DNA from: an uncultured Saprospiraceae bacterium | Lineage (GTDB): Bacteria > Bacteroidota > Bacteroidia > Chitinophagales > Saprospiraceae | Assembly: GCA_937924805.1 (NCBI GenBank) | Contig: CALDTZ010000085.1 | Location: forward strand, 24,031 to 88,030 | Direction of reading: 5' to 3' | Length of the DNA stretch: 64,000 nt | In this document: positions 45,183-53,645 of the stretch, in pieces | Position numbering within the stretch: position 1 is the first letter of the stretch | Layout: the number at the start of each line of letters is the position of its first letter | Made by a program: the position numbers and the translations under genes | Notes under the pieces: generated by a model | Database searches by the model: none | What the model saw: only the letters and a program-made list of their open reading frames with translations | What the model was told of the DNA's origin: nothing

Positions 45183-46586
45183 TTATTGTTTTGTCCCACT
45201 TTTTAATTTAATTAAATCAAGCAGAATATTCCAACGTATAAACCCAATAAAAAAAGGTGTAAGACCACATAAAATTGCAGAAATACATATAGTATATAGC
45301 CAATGATGTGCCAAATATGTCTTTATAAAGAAAACCCCTAGTATTAAAATCAATACGAGAAGGATAAATTGACCAATCTTAGTAAAATCAACCCTTAATT
45401 TATTACGTTTAAAAGCCAAGTATATTTGTGCTATAACTACCGTTGATTGTGTAATGAATGTTGCAATAGCAGCTCCTTCAGATAAAAGTCTTGGGATTAA
45501 AATCAAATTTAATGTCCAATTGATAATAATACCTCCTACAAAAATCAAATTAAACTGTTTCAAGTTACCACTTGCAGTGATTAATGTTCCATAGATATAT
45601 CCGATACAAATAAAAAAGAAACTTAACATTAGCCACAAAAATGAATCATAATACATCCCATTCGTATTCGTATAGATTAAATCAATTATTTCTTTTCGAT
45701 AAAAAATTGAAATAATACTAATGCCTGCTCCAATACTCATTATTAAAACAAGTGCATTTTCTACAAGACTTTGTGTCGATTCTTTTTTTGAAAGTAAATT
45801 GGAAAACATAGGAAGTAATAACCCTGCAAACAGATATCCAATAATATTAATTGCATCATAAATACGAAATCCTGCCGCATAAACACCTGCCGCATAACTA
45901 TCATCATCGATCATTCTTTCAAGCATGACTCCATCCATTCTTGTGTATAGGCTCATAAATAATAAAACCAAAGCAAATGGGTAACTCTTTTTTAAAATAC
46001 GCCTCATATCGGCAAAAGAAAAACGTATTGATATAAATCGATACCGGTATTTTACGGCCCCAGCACAAACGATCAACGCAATCGCGCATATAGTGAAATG
46101 TCCTTTAGCAAATTGCAAGATATTCATCTCAAGTTGCTGAACATACATTAAGTATCCAAAACATATTATCATTAATGTTTTATCAAAAGCAGAAAAAAAG
46201 GTATCCACTTTGTAATGACCCATAGCAGAAAAATGACTTCGGAAGTAAAGGTAAAACGACATCAAAATTTGACTTCCAATAATCCAAGGAAGTAGTGAGT
46301 AAAAACGGTCAGGATACGAAATAGTAGTAGCCACAATGCTTACTACAATAGTAAAAACAATACTTAATATCAATTTTGTTCCTAACGTATACCTTATCTG
46401 ATCTTCAAATTTTTCTCTATTTCCAGATAAATAAACCGAATTGTAATTTTGAATCCCCATATCAAGAATAACTTGAAACAAATAAACAAAAGTAAAAAGC
46501 GAGAAATAATCTCCATAAGAAGCAGCTCCAACCGTATTTTGAATTTGTGCTTCTATACCAAATAAGTATATAGGCTTTATTAGCAC
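45183..46586 (-). CDS. Polysaccharide flippase, N-terminus uncertain
   Basis: 467 residues from GTG 46586, about 13 hydrophobic helices. Family pattern: IKPIYLFGIEAQIQNTVGAASYGDYFSL at the N-terminus, RMDGVMLERM, YAAGVYAAGFRIYDAIN. The frame stays open upstream to 46656, and the extra codons encode FLKNIIFLIGIN, which would complete the first membrane helix as in relatives. That stretch contains no ATG, GTG or TTG (only CTG, ATT and ATA), so either the GTG at 46586 is used with a shortened helix or a non-canonical start is used. First gene of the polysaccharide trio. Confidence 0.8.
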   Translation of the reverse strand: MLIKPIYLFGIEAQIQNTVGAASYGDYFSLFTFVYLFQVILDMGIQNYNSVYLSGNREKFEDQIRYTLGTKLILSIVFTIVVSIVATTISYPDRFYSLLPWIIGSQILMSFYLYFRSHFSAMGHYKVDTFFSAFDKTLMIICFGYLMYVQQLEMNILQFAKGHFTICAIALIVCAGAVKYRYRFISIRFSFADMRRILKKSYPFALVLLFMSLYTRMDGVMLERMIDDDSYAAGVYAAGFRIYDAINIIGYLFAGLLLPMFSNLLSKKESTQSLVENALVLIMSIGAGISIISIFYRKEIIDLIYTNTNGMYYDSFLWLMLSFFFICIGYIYGTLITASGNLKQFNLIFVGGIIINWTLNLILIPRLLSEGAAIATFITQSTVVIAQIYLAFKRNKLRVDFTKIGQFILLVLILILGVFFIKTYLAHHWLYTICISAILCGLTPFFIGFIRWNILLDLIKLKSGTKQ

Positions 46587-46685
46587 ATTGATACCTATTA
46601 GAAAAATTATATTTTTTAAAAACTCGCCCTGCAGGTTATTCTGGTTTTGTAATCTTCAAAAGAGAAATGAGTTATATTATTGCAA

Positions 46686-46693
46686 CAAAACTA
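46686..46693 (-). promoter_or_regulatory. Candidate -7 box of the polysaccharide operon
   Basis: Minus strand reads TAGTTTTG, matching TAnnTTTG, about 100 bp before the flippase GTG and about 80 bp before the possible upstream start codons. No -33 element was seen at normal distance. Confidence 0.32.
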
Positions 46694-46760
46694 ATAAATC
46701 TAATCGACGATTATTTACTTTGAATTTGTATGAGTCATATTTTGGTAATACTTTGTATTT

Positions 46761-47753
46761 ATGGATTTACTAATAAACAATGCGAATGGATTATACTGTC
46801 CGATTGCTGATGTATATATAGATCCATGGCGTCCCGTAGAAAAAGCACTCATTACCCATGGTCACTCTGATCATGCCAGAACCGGTCACACAAAATATAT
46901 TGCACATAATCATTCTGTGCCTATTCTTAAATCTAGATTAGGAAAAAATATTAATATACATGGTGTAAAATTTGGTGAATCCTTTTCCATAAATGGTGTA
47001 TCATGTACTTTTTATCCTGCTGGGCATATAATAGGTTCTGCACAAATTAAATTAAGTTACAAAGGCGAAGACTGGGTAGTGACTGGCGATTACAAAATTC
47101 AAAAAGATGGTGTTTGTACGCCATTCGAACCTGTCAAGTGCCATACAATCATTACTGAATCTACCTTTGGTTTACCCGTATTTCAATGGAAGCCTCAAGC
47201 GACCGTTTTCGAACAAATTAATCATTGGTGGAAAACCAATGCAGAAAACAATAGAACAAGTATCATATGTACCTATTCATTAGGTAAAGCACAACGTATT
47301 TTAAAGTATTTAGATCCATCTATTGGATCTATCTATGCACATGATTCAATAAATAAAATCAATCAGGTATTAAACGAAGCTGGAATCTATCACAACCAAG
47401 CAAAAAAAGTTGTTAAAGACTTAAGAACCTTTCAAAAAGATATAATCCTTACTCCACCTAATACCCTTAAGTCAAAATGGGGAAAACAATTTGTAAACCC
47501 AAGTATTGCAATGGCATCAGGATGGATGGCGATACAAAGTGGAAGGAAACGATTTGGACTTGAAACAGGTTTCGTGTTATCCGATCATGCTGATTGGAAT
47601 GGGCTAAACAAAGCTATTATTGCCTCAGAAGCAGAAAGGGTCATTGTTACCCATGGCTACAAAAAAGCATATGCACAATGGTTACAAACTGAGTATGGTT
47701 TAAATGCTCAATCGATAGATACCGCATTCGTAGGTGAATCCCCAGAAATATGA
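46761..47753 (+). CDS. Ligase-associated DNA exonuclease, metallo-beta-lactamase fold
   Basis: 330 residues of the MBL/beta-CASP-type family found next to ATP-dependent ligases (TIGR04122-like). The metal site is intact: ITHGHSDHARTGH (HxHxDH), PAGHIIGSAQ (His), VTGDYKIQ (Asp), and VTHGY (His). ESTFGLPVFQW and LSDHADWNGL are also family-typical. It is expected to trim DNA ends before ligation. The stop overlaps the ATG of the ligase homologue (ATGA), so translation is coupled. The usual extra members of this cassette, the Lhr-type helicase and the PdeM phosphoesterase, are not nearby. Confidence 0.9.
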   Translation: MDLLINNANGLYCPIADVYIDPWRPVEKALITHGHSDHARTGHTKYIAHNHSVPILKSRLGKNINIHGVKFGESFSINGVSCTFYPAGHIIGSAQIKLSYKGEDWVVTGDYKIQKDGVCTPFEPVKCHTIITESTFGLPVFQWKPQATVFEQINHWWKTNAENNRTSIICTYSLGKAQRILKYLDPSIGSIYAHDSINKINQVLNEAGIYHNQAKKVVKDLRTFQKDIILTPPNTLKSKWGKQFVNPSIAMASGWMAIQSGRKRFGLETGFVLSDHADWNGLNKAIIASEAERVIVTHGYKKAYAQWLQTEYGLNAQSIDTAFVGESPEI

Positions 47754-49321
47754 AGTCATTTATTAATTTGTTGTACAAATTAAATGATGGAAATTCATCA
47801 TCTAATGTCGTTTCTGCTCTTTTAAAATATTTTAATCGTGCGTCAACCAAAGAAATAATTTGGGCTATTTCCCTCCTAAAAGGAAATAGACCTAAACGAA
47901 CAATTACACCTCCAGTATTAAAAAAATTAGCGTGTGAACAAGCAAATATTCCAACATGGCTGTTTGAAATGTCAACTAAAATAACCAAAGACATTGCAGA
48001 AACAAGTGCTTTAATAATAGAAAAATCAACCCATGTCCACTCTAAAAAAACACTTGATCAATGGTGTATCATTTTACTTGAGTTAGCAACTTTTCAGCAA
48101 GAAATGAAATTGGTAAAGATTATTGCTATTTGGGATCAAACGACTGCTGAAGAATGCTTATTGATTAACAAACTCCTCATTGGTTCTTTTCGAACAACCA
48201 TTGGACAACTTGAACTTGTAGAAGCACTTAGTATTTTCTTAAAGATAGAAAAACATATTATAGCCGTACGTTTTGAAAGTGATTGGTCGCCTCATGATGA
48301 ATCCCTTGAATCTCTCTTTGAAAAACCAAATCCTAAAGATCATTTGGCAAAACCTTTTCCTTTTTGTTTCGCTAATAACTTCGTCAAGCAAACAAAAAAA
48401 TCTATTGATATTTTGTCTTTTGGTGTAGAATATTTTAGACATGGGTTACGATGTCAAGTTATTAAAAGAGAAAATAGTCTTTACATATGGTCAAAGACCG
48501 GCCAATTATATACCAGATCATTCCCAGAATTACTTGAATTAAAATCATTACCATTTGATTTTGTAATTGACGGACAAATCATTTGTTCAAAGGAAAATCA
48601 TATTAGTGATTTTAATCGTTTAGAATCTAGAATTAACAAAAAAAGACCAACTAAAAAAATATTAATTGACATACCTATAATGATTAATGTTTTTGACATT
48701 CTTGAAATGGAACAAAAAGATTTTCGATCCTTTTCATTCGAAAAAAGAAGGCAAGCATTAAATACAGTATTTATTGATATCCCTGTCACTATGCCAATGG
48801 TATTAAATGAGCTTTTTTATCCATCCACTATGGAAGAATGTAATTTATTACTTGAAAAAGCAAAAGAAGTAAAAGCAAAAGGAATACTATTGAAGAATAG
48901 AACGTCACCATACTTAGAAAATAGAAATGACAATTGGCTGAAATGGAGAAAAGACCCATTCAAACTAAAAACCGTGCTTTTATACGCACAAAAAATGAAT
49001 CGTAGTTCAGTATATAATCACTATTCACTAGCAGTCATGAATAAAGATTTATTGATACCAATAGCTAAATTGGAAGCCTCATTACCTAAGAAAAATATCT
49101 TAGAAATCTCAAAATGGATCGCTAAAAATATCGTCGATAAATTTGGTCCTGTGCGACAAGTAAAACCGTCAATCATAATTAATATTACCTTTGAAGACAT
49201 TGCGGTGAGCACTAGACATAAGTCAGGAGTAATCTTAAAATCAATTAAAATGGTCTCGTGGGAAAAAGAAGAAAACGTAGAAGAAATTAGTCATTTGACA
49301 GAAGTTATATCCTTTGTATAA
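47750..49321 (+). CDS. ATP-dependent DNA ligase homologue with degenerate catalytic site
   Basis: 523 residues, full length, clearly of the bacterial ligase family that pairs with the exonuclease (TIGR04120-like): SALLKYFNRASTKEIIWAI, NIPTWLFEMS, KLLIGSFRT and the C-terminal FGPVRQVKPS and STRHKSGV. The nucleotidyltransferase motifs are altered. Motif I, normally E-W-K-x-D-G-I-R, reads E-Y-F-R-H-G-L-R: the AMP-accepting Lys is F229 and the Asp is H231. DGE is DGQ (Q276). Motif IV EG(L/V)MLK is KGILLK (K377). The end of motif VI has Ser-Ile in place of the usual Phe-Pro. Motif V WLKWRKDP is kept. It cannot perform standard adenylation. Probably a non-catalytic partner of the exonuclease; function unknown. 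Confidence 0.88.
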   Translation: MKSFINLLYKLNDGNSSSNVVSALLKYFNRASTKEIIWAISLLKGNRPKRTITPPVLKKLACEQANIPTWLFEMSTKITKDIAETSALIIEKSTHVHSKKTLDQWCIILLELATFQQEMKLVKIIAIWDQTTAEECLLINKLLIGSFRTTIGQLELVEALSIFLKIEKHIIAVRFESDWSPHDESLESLFEKPNPKDHLAKPFPFCFANNFVKQTKKSIDILSFGVEYFRHGLRCQVIKRENSLYIWSKTGQLYTRSFPELLELKSLPFDFVIDGQIICSKENHISDFNRLESRINKKRPTKKILIDIPIMINVFDILEMEQKDFRSFSFEKRRQALNTVFIDIPVTMPMVLNELFYPSTMEECNLLLEKAKEVKAKGILLKNRTSPYLENRNDNWLKWRKDPFKLKTVLLYAQKMNRSSVYNHYSLAVMNKDLLIPIAKLEASLPKKNILEISKWIAKNIVDKFGPVRQVKPSIIINITFEDIAVSTRHKSGVILKSIKMVSWEKEENVEEISHLTEVISFV

Positions 49322-49437
49322 TACCATTTAGATTCCATTTTTGTCCTTAAAATCTCTCTTTGTTAAAATAAATATGGATATTTAGGCGAGTAAAAACGGA
49401 GGTTCATCAATAAAACCACAAAAACATATTAAATATA

Positions 49438-49468
49438 TTTGTAATATGTAAAATGTTGTATATCTTTG
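49438..49468 (+). promoter_or_regulatory. Canonical Bacteroidota promoter of the large T9SS protein
   Basis: TTTG (49438-49441), 19-bp spacer, TATCTTTG (49461-49468): the consensus layout of the primary Bacteroidota sigma factor. The transcript should begin near 49474, with a leader of about 75 nt before ATG 49549. The stretch 49322-49437 shows no other feature. Confidence 0.75.
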
Positions 49469-49548
49469 TTCTCGATGCGCTTTCCCAAAAAGTGGATCAT
49501 CTTCCCAAAGACTAGTAAGTATATTATTTATCCAAAATCCGATTTATT

Positions 49549-52500
49549 ATGAAGTTCAACTACAGAACTCTCATTAGCCTTTTGGCTATATGCTTGTGTA
49601 CATCAGCAATGTACGCTCAGTGTGGAGATAGCGACTTAACTTGTCCGACAATTCCAACTACTATTCCAAATGATCCTGATCTTTGCAGTGCCGATGTTGC
49701 TATCGGACCAGTGACGTCTACGGATGCATGTGGTATAGCTACGGTTGCGATCGATGGTCCTTACGATAACGGAAATGATGCCTCTGGGGTCTATATTGTA
49801 GGTATGACAGAAGTAACATACAATGTAACTTTTGAGAATGGAGATACAGGAAGTTGTTCTTTCGTGGTAAACGTTGTGGATACTCAACCTCCATCTTTTT
49901 CAGTACCGGCCAGCTCTATAACTATTGCTGATCTTACTAATTGTAATTCGGCCTTACCTGAACACATAGATTTAAACCCTAATGATATTTTAGATAATTG
50001 CGATTTAACGGATGTTGATGTAGAAAAAGATACGACTTTTGTTGTCGATATATGTGGAGGATATCCTGTAACCTATTCTTGGATCGCAATAGATGGAGTA
50101 GGAAATAGAGATACCCTATCAACTACATTTAATGTGCCAGCTGATGATGCAAATGGTGATCCTAATGATATCAATGCGCCACAAATTGAAGCTGGAACAG
50201 TTTTTACAATGATTGAAAACATTGGTTGTGGAGATGGGCTACCGGTAGCTCAAGAAGTAGAGGCTGAAGACGGATGCAGTGATGCTGTGGTTATGGTGAT
50301 AATTGACACAATTGGCACAGTAGACGTATGTAGTAATTTTACGATTCAATATACTTGGATGCCAATCGATGGTTGTGGCAATACCGGTTTAACTGTAAGC
50401 AACACTTTTGATGTTGAAGCAGACCCTAATCCACCGACCATTGAAACACCTATAGATACTGTATTTGTATTTACAGATGAAGGACTCTGTAGTGCAGATT
50501 TAATGTTAGATCTACCTATGGTAAATTCTGGGGGATGTGCTGGAATAACATCTGTTACTTATATGCCAAATATAACTGTTTTTGATGTTGGTGAAACAAC
50601 CATAACATGGACCGTAGAGAATGAATGTGGTTTGACCGCCACTTCAGATCAGGTAATTGTTGTTCAAGATAATGTAGGCCCTAATCTAAATTGTAAAGAT
50701 AGCTTGACTGTATCACTAAATAATTTGGGAACAGCAGAAATAAATGTTTCTCATATTATGATTGATGCAATGGATTTATGTAGTGGTCCGATAGATATGT
50801 CACTAGAATTAATGACAGATGTTGGTTGTGGAGATACAGATGATGTAAAAACAGTGAATGTGTGTTGTGGCAACGTGAATTTTGAGACTATGATTATGGG
50901 TGTAGCAACTGATCACGCCGAACCACCCGTTTCTACCATTTGTATGGTAGTAGTCACAGTACTTGAAAGCACACCTAGCATTTCACCGATGGAATGCGTT
51001 CCTGATGTAACTGTATCATGTGACTATGATGTTGATTTAATGAATCTTTTTGAATTTGGAACACTTGTTCATCTTGATTCTATGCCTGCCACTATCGAAC
51101 TAGTTGACCCTATTGCAGCACCCGCAACATATCAAGATGGCTTCTATTCTAATGGATGTCCAGATGCCGTAATTACGGAAGCTTATATAGATACTAGAGA
51201 ATGTAATCAAGGAAATATAACTCGTACACTTTATGTAACGAATGAAACGGGTCTTCAAGATTCGTGTAAGCATACCATTACCGTTGAAGATAACAATCCT
51301 TTCAATATGGCAGATATAACATGGCCTGATGATGTTACGATCAATGGTTGCGAAGCTACAGCAACAGACTTGCCCGAGCCTATCTTTTCAAATGATAATT
51401 GCTCAACGGTAGGTGTATCTGTAGATTCAACAAAAATATTTGACGATCCAAACTCAGGATGTATTGTTGTCTATCTGGATTGGACATTGGTAGACTGGTG
51501 TCAATATGAATCTAATGAAGATAACCCGGATGGTGTATTTACACACAGACAAACGATATACTACCAAGATACGGATCCTCCAGAATTTCAAAATTGTCAA
51601 GACACGACGATTTGTATTGCTTACAATGCATGTGAAGGACCTGTAGATTTGAGTGCCTATGCAACAGATACTTGCACGGATTCAATAGATATTCAATATT
51701 CTTATCAAGTGGATTTAGATAATAATGACACATTTGATTTACAAGGTCTTACCGGTCAATATATCGATACCTTAGATTTTGGTATCCATAGAATTCAGTG
51801 GGTTGCTCACGATCGATGTGGCAATAGAGATACCTGTGATGTTATTTTTGAAGTCAAAGATTGTAAAGCTCCAACGGCAGCATGTATAAACGGTATTGGT
51901 GGAAACTTAAACGTAATGATTGTTGGTTCTGATACCATGCCAATGTTGATGATTGAACCTACTTTATTTGACGCTAGTAGTGCTGATTTTTGCACATCAT
52001 ATGAAGATCTTCTATTTTCATTCTCAACAAATACTAATGACACGTTGTTAACGTATACGTGTGATAGTATTGGGTTAAGAAAAGTAGATGTCTATGTTAC
52101 AGATGAAGCTGGCAATCAATCTTTCTGTATTACGCATATCGATGTTCAAGACAATTTTGAACTTTGTCCAGCTACCTCAGAAGAATCAGAGGATGAAGAA
52201 GAAGAGGAAGTTGTCGAAGAGGAAACAGAAGAGGAAGAAGAGGAAGAAGAGGAAATTATTGAGGAAGTATTTGTTGGGGGAAGTTTAGTAACAGAACGAA
52301 ATGAGCCACTATCAAATGTAGAGATTATCCTCCAAGACGAAAGTCAATTAAACGGAATAATGACCAGTGAAGATGGAAGCTATATGTTTGAATCTTTACC
52401 TATGTATAGTAATTATTCACTTAGTGCAAAAAGAGATAGTCATTACCTAAACGGTGTTTCAACTATAGATATAGTGGTTATCCAACGTCACTTATTGGGA

Positions 52501-53457
52501 TTAGAAAACATAGATTCCCCGTATAAGATTATTGCTGCAGATGTAAATAATAGTAATAGTTTATCTGCTTCAGATATGTCTGATATACGAAAATTAATCC
52601 TTGGTGTTGATGATTCTTTTGATCAAGTAGAATCTTGGGTATTTATAGATTCAGATCAAACATTTTTGGATGATAGCAATCCATGGGAATACCAACAAAG
52701 CATGGAGCTTTCAAATCTTGATCATGATGCACCAAATATGGATTTCACAGCGATCAAAATGGGTGATGTAGATAATTCTGTAAACCTAACACCTGGTGTA
52801 GAAACAGAAAATAGAGCTGAAAACAAACACTTAAATATCGTAAAAAATGGATCTGTTTTTGACCTAGTTTCAGGTTTTGACATGTTTAGCTACGGTTTAC
52901 AATTTACGTTAGAAATTCCATCCATTGATCTTGAAGATTTCAGGATTGAATCTGATTACTTTTCAAATGAAGACATCTACATAGCAACGCATGAAGACAA
53001 GCAAGCAATTAGCTTAAGTGTTGCTTTAATGCAGCCAGTCCACATTTTAAAAGGGAGTACTTTATTTACGATTACAAGTAATACTGGATCTTCAGTATTG
53101 ATAAATTCATCCATTACAAAATCTGAAATTTATGATAATAACTTTAATGATTATCCTCTTTCGATTCAGAAAAGAGCACTAAATGATCCTTCTTCTTCTA
53201 TCAAAATGGATCAAAATGCGCCAAATCCATTTAAGGACTATACAACAGTAGATTTTGAAATTGAGACAGATGCAGTATTAGCGATTGAAATATTCGATGT
53301 GCTAGGAAATAAAGTGTTTTCTGGAAAGAAAAGTTATTTGCGTGGATTGAATACAATATTAATTGATGAAACAATGATAAATAATACCAAAGGTGTACTG
53401 ATTATCACCATTGGAAATGAGAAATATTCTACATCAAAAAAGATGCTTAGATTATAG
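49549..53457 (+). CDS. Large Cys-rich surface protein with HYR-like repeats, acidic linker, dockerin-like and T9SS domains
   Basis: 1302 residues. Order: signal peptide (to ~AMYAQ, residue 24); residues ~25-875 with repeated HYR/immunoglobulin-like units marked by paired Cys and phrases such as VNVVDTQPPSFSVP and VVQDNVGPNLNC; an almost pure Glu/Asp run at ~878-906; a carboxypeptidase-regulatory/Cna-B-like beta domain (VGGSLVTERNEPLSNVEI); a dockerin-like calcium-binding segment with ADVNNSNSLSASDMSDIRKL (~995-1017); an unknown segment; and the T9SS sorting domain from ~1222 (QNAPNPFKDYTTVDFEI, IFDVLGNKVFSG). Probably a secreted adhesin or matrix protein. Own promoter and two downstream hairpins suggest a monocistronic, well-expressed gene. 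Confidence 0.85.
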   Translation: MKFNYRTLISLLAICLCTSAMYAQCGDSDLTCPTIPTTIPNDPDLCSADVAIGPVTSTDACGIATVAIDGPYDNGNDASGVYIVGMTEVTYNVTFENGDTGSCSFVVNVVDTQPPSFSVPASSITIADLTNCNSALPEHIDLNPNDILDNCDLTDVDVEKDTTFVVDICGGYPVTYSWIAIDGVGNRDTLSTTFNVPADDANGDPNDINAPQIEAGTVFTMIENIGCGDGLPVAQEVEAEDGCSDAVVMVIIDTIGTVDVCSNFTIQYTWMPIDGCGNTGLTVSNTFDVEADPNPPTIETPIDTVFVFTDEGLCSADLMLDLPMVNSGGCAGITSVTYMPNITVFDVGETTITWTVENECGLTATSDQVIVVQDNVGPNLNCKDSLTVSLNNLGTAEINVSHIMIDAMDLCSGPIDMSLELMTDVGCGDTDDVKTVNVCCGNVNFETMIMGVATDHAEPPVSTICMVVVTVLESTPSISPMECVPDVTVSCDYDVDLMNLFEFGTLVHLDSMPATIELVDPIAAPATYQDGFYSNGCPDAVITEAYIDTRECNQGNITRTLYVTNETGLQDSCKHTITVEDNNPFNMADITWPDDVTINGCEATATDLPEPIFSNDNCSTVGVSVDSTKIFDDPNSGCIVVYLDWTLVDWCQYESNEDNPDGVFTHRQTIYYQDTDPPEFQNCQDTTICIAYNACEGPVDLSAYATDTCTDSIDIQYSYQVDLDNNDTFDLQGLTGQYIDTLDFGIHRIQWVAHDRCGNRDTCDVIFEVKDCKAPTAACINGIGGNLNVMIVGSDTMPMLMIEPTLFDASSADFCTSYEDLLFSFSTNTNDTLLTYTCDSIGLRKVDVYVTDEAGNQSFCITHIDVQDNFELCPATSEESEDEEEEEVVEEETEEEEEEEEEIIEEVFVGGSLVTERNEPLSNVEIILQDESQLNGIMTSEDGSYMFESLPMYSNYSLSAKRDSHYLNGVSTIDIVVIQRHLLGLENIDSPYKIIAADVNNSNSLSASDMSDIRKLILGVDDSFDQVESWVFIDSDQTFLDDSNPWEYQQSMELSNLDHDAPNMDFTAIKMGDVDNSVNLTPGVETENRAENKHLNIVKNGSVFDLVSGFDMFSYGLQFTLEIPSIDLEDFRIESDYFSNEDIYIATHEDKQAISLSVALMQPVHILKGSTLFTITSNTGSSVLINSSITKSEIYDNNFNDYPLSIQKRALNDPSSSIKMDQNAPNPFKDYTTVDFEIETDAVLAIEIFDVLGNKVFSGKKSYLRGLNTILIDETMINNTKGVLIITIGNEKYSTSKKMLRL

Positions 53458-53524
53458 ATAGAACCTATTTGTATTGGTGCACTCGTTTATTCCCCCAGGT
53501 TTTGAGTCGCACCAATACTTTTTT
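53453..53524 (+). repeat. Duplicated hairpin element, copy 1 (probable terminator)
   Basis: Begins at the stop codon of the large surface protein. Stem GTATTGGTGC + ACTC pairs with GAGT + bulged C + GCACCAATAC, closed by a loop of about 20 nt containing CCCCC and GGTTTTG, and followed by six Ts. It serves as an intrinsic terminator. A second, nearly identical copy starts 123 bp further on. Confidence 0.85.
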
Positions 53525-53575
53525 ACATTACATTACAAATCCAAAAAAAAATCTTCATCATTTATGATGACTAGA

Positions 53576-53645
53576 TATAGATAGAACCTATTTGTATTGG
53601 TGCACTCGTTTACTTCCCCCGGTTTTGAGTCGCACCAATACTTTT
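53576..53645 (+). repeat. Duplicated hairpin element, copy 2
   Basis: The same ~70 bp as copy 1, starting TATAGATAGAACC. Differences are confined to the loop (one inserted C, one lost A) and to the tail (TTTTATT in place of TTTTTT). The stem is identical. It abuts the end of the convergent amidohydrolase gene. Direct duplication of a terminator including the preceding stop-codon region; the ~50 bp between the copies is unique. Confidence 0.85.

Noticed and set aside
46588..46773. 61-codon plus-strand frame before the exonuclease gene
   Set aside because: Antisense to the probable extended N-terminus of the flippase; codon content and composition do not look coding.
52088..52288. Basic Lys/Arg-rich open frame across the acidic run of the large surface protein
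   Set aside because: It is the shifted-frame reading of GAA/GAG repeats and has no independent support.
53453..53645. CRISPR-like direct repeats
   Set aside because: Only two copies, each a self-complementary hairpin with a T-tract, unequal spacing to any third unit and no cas genes.
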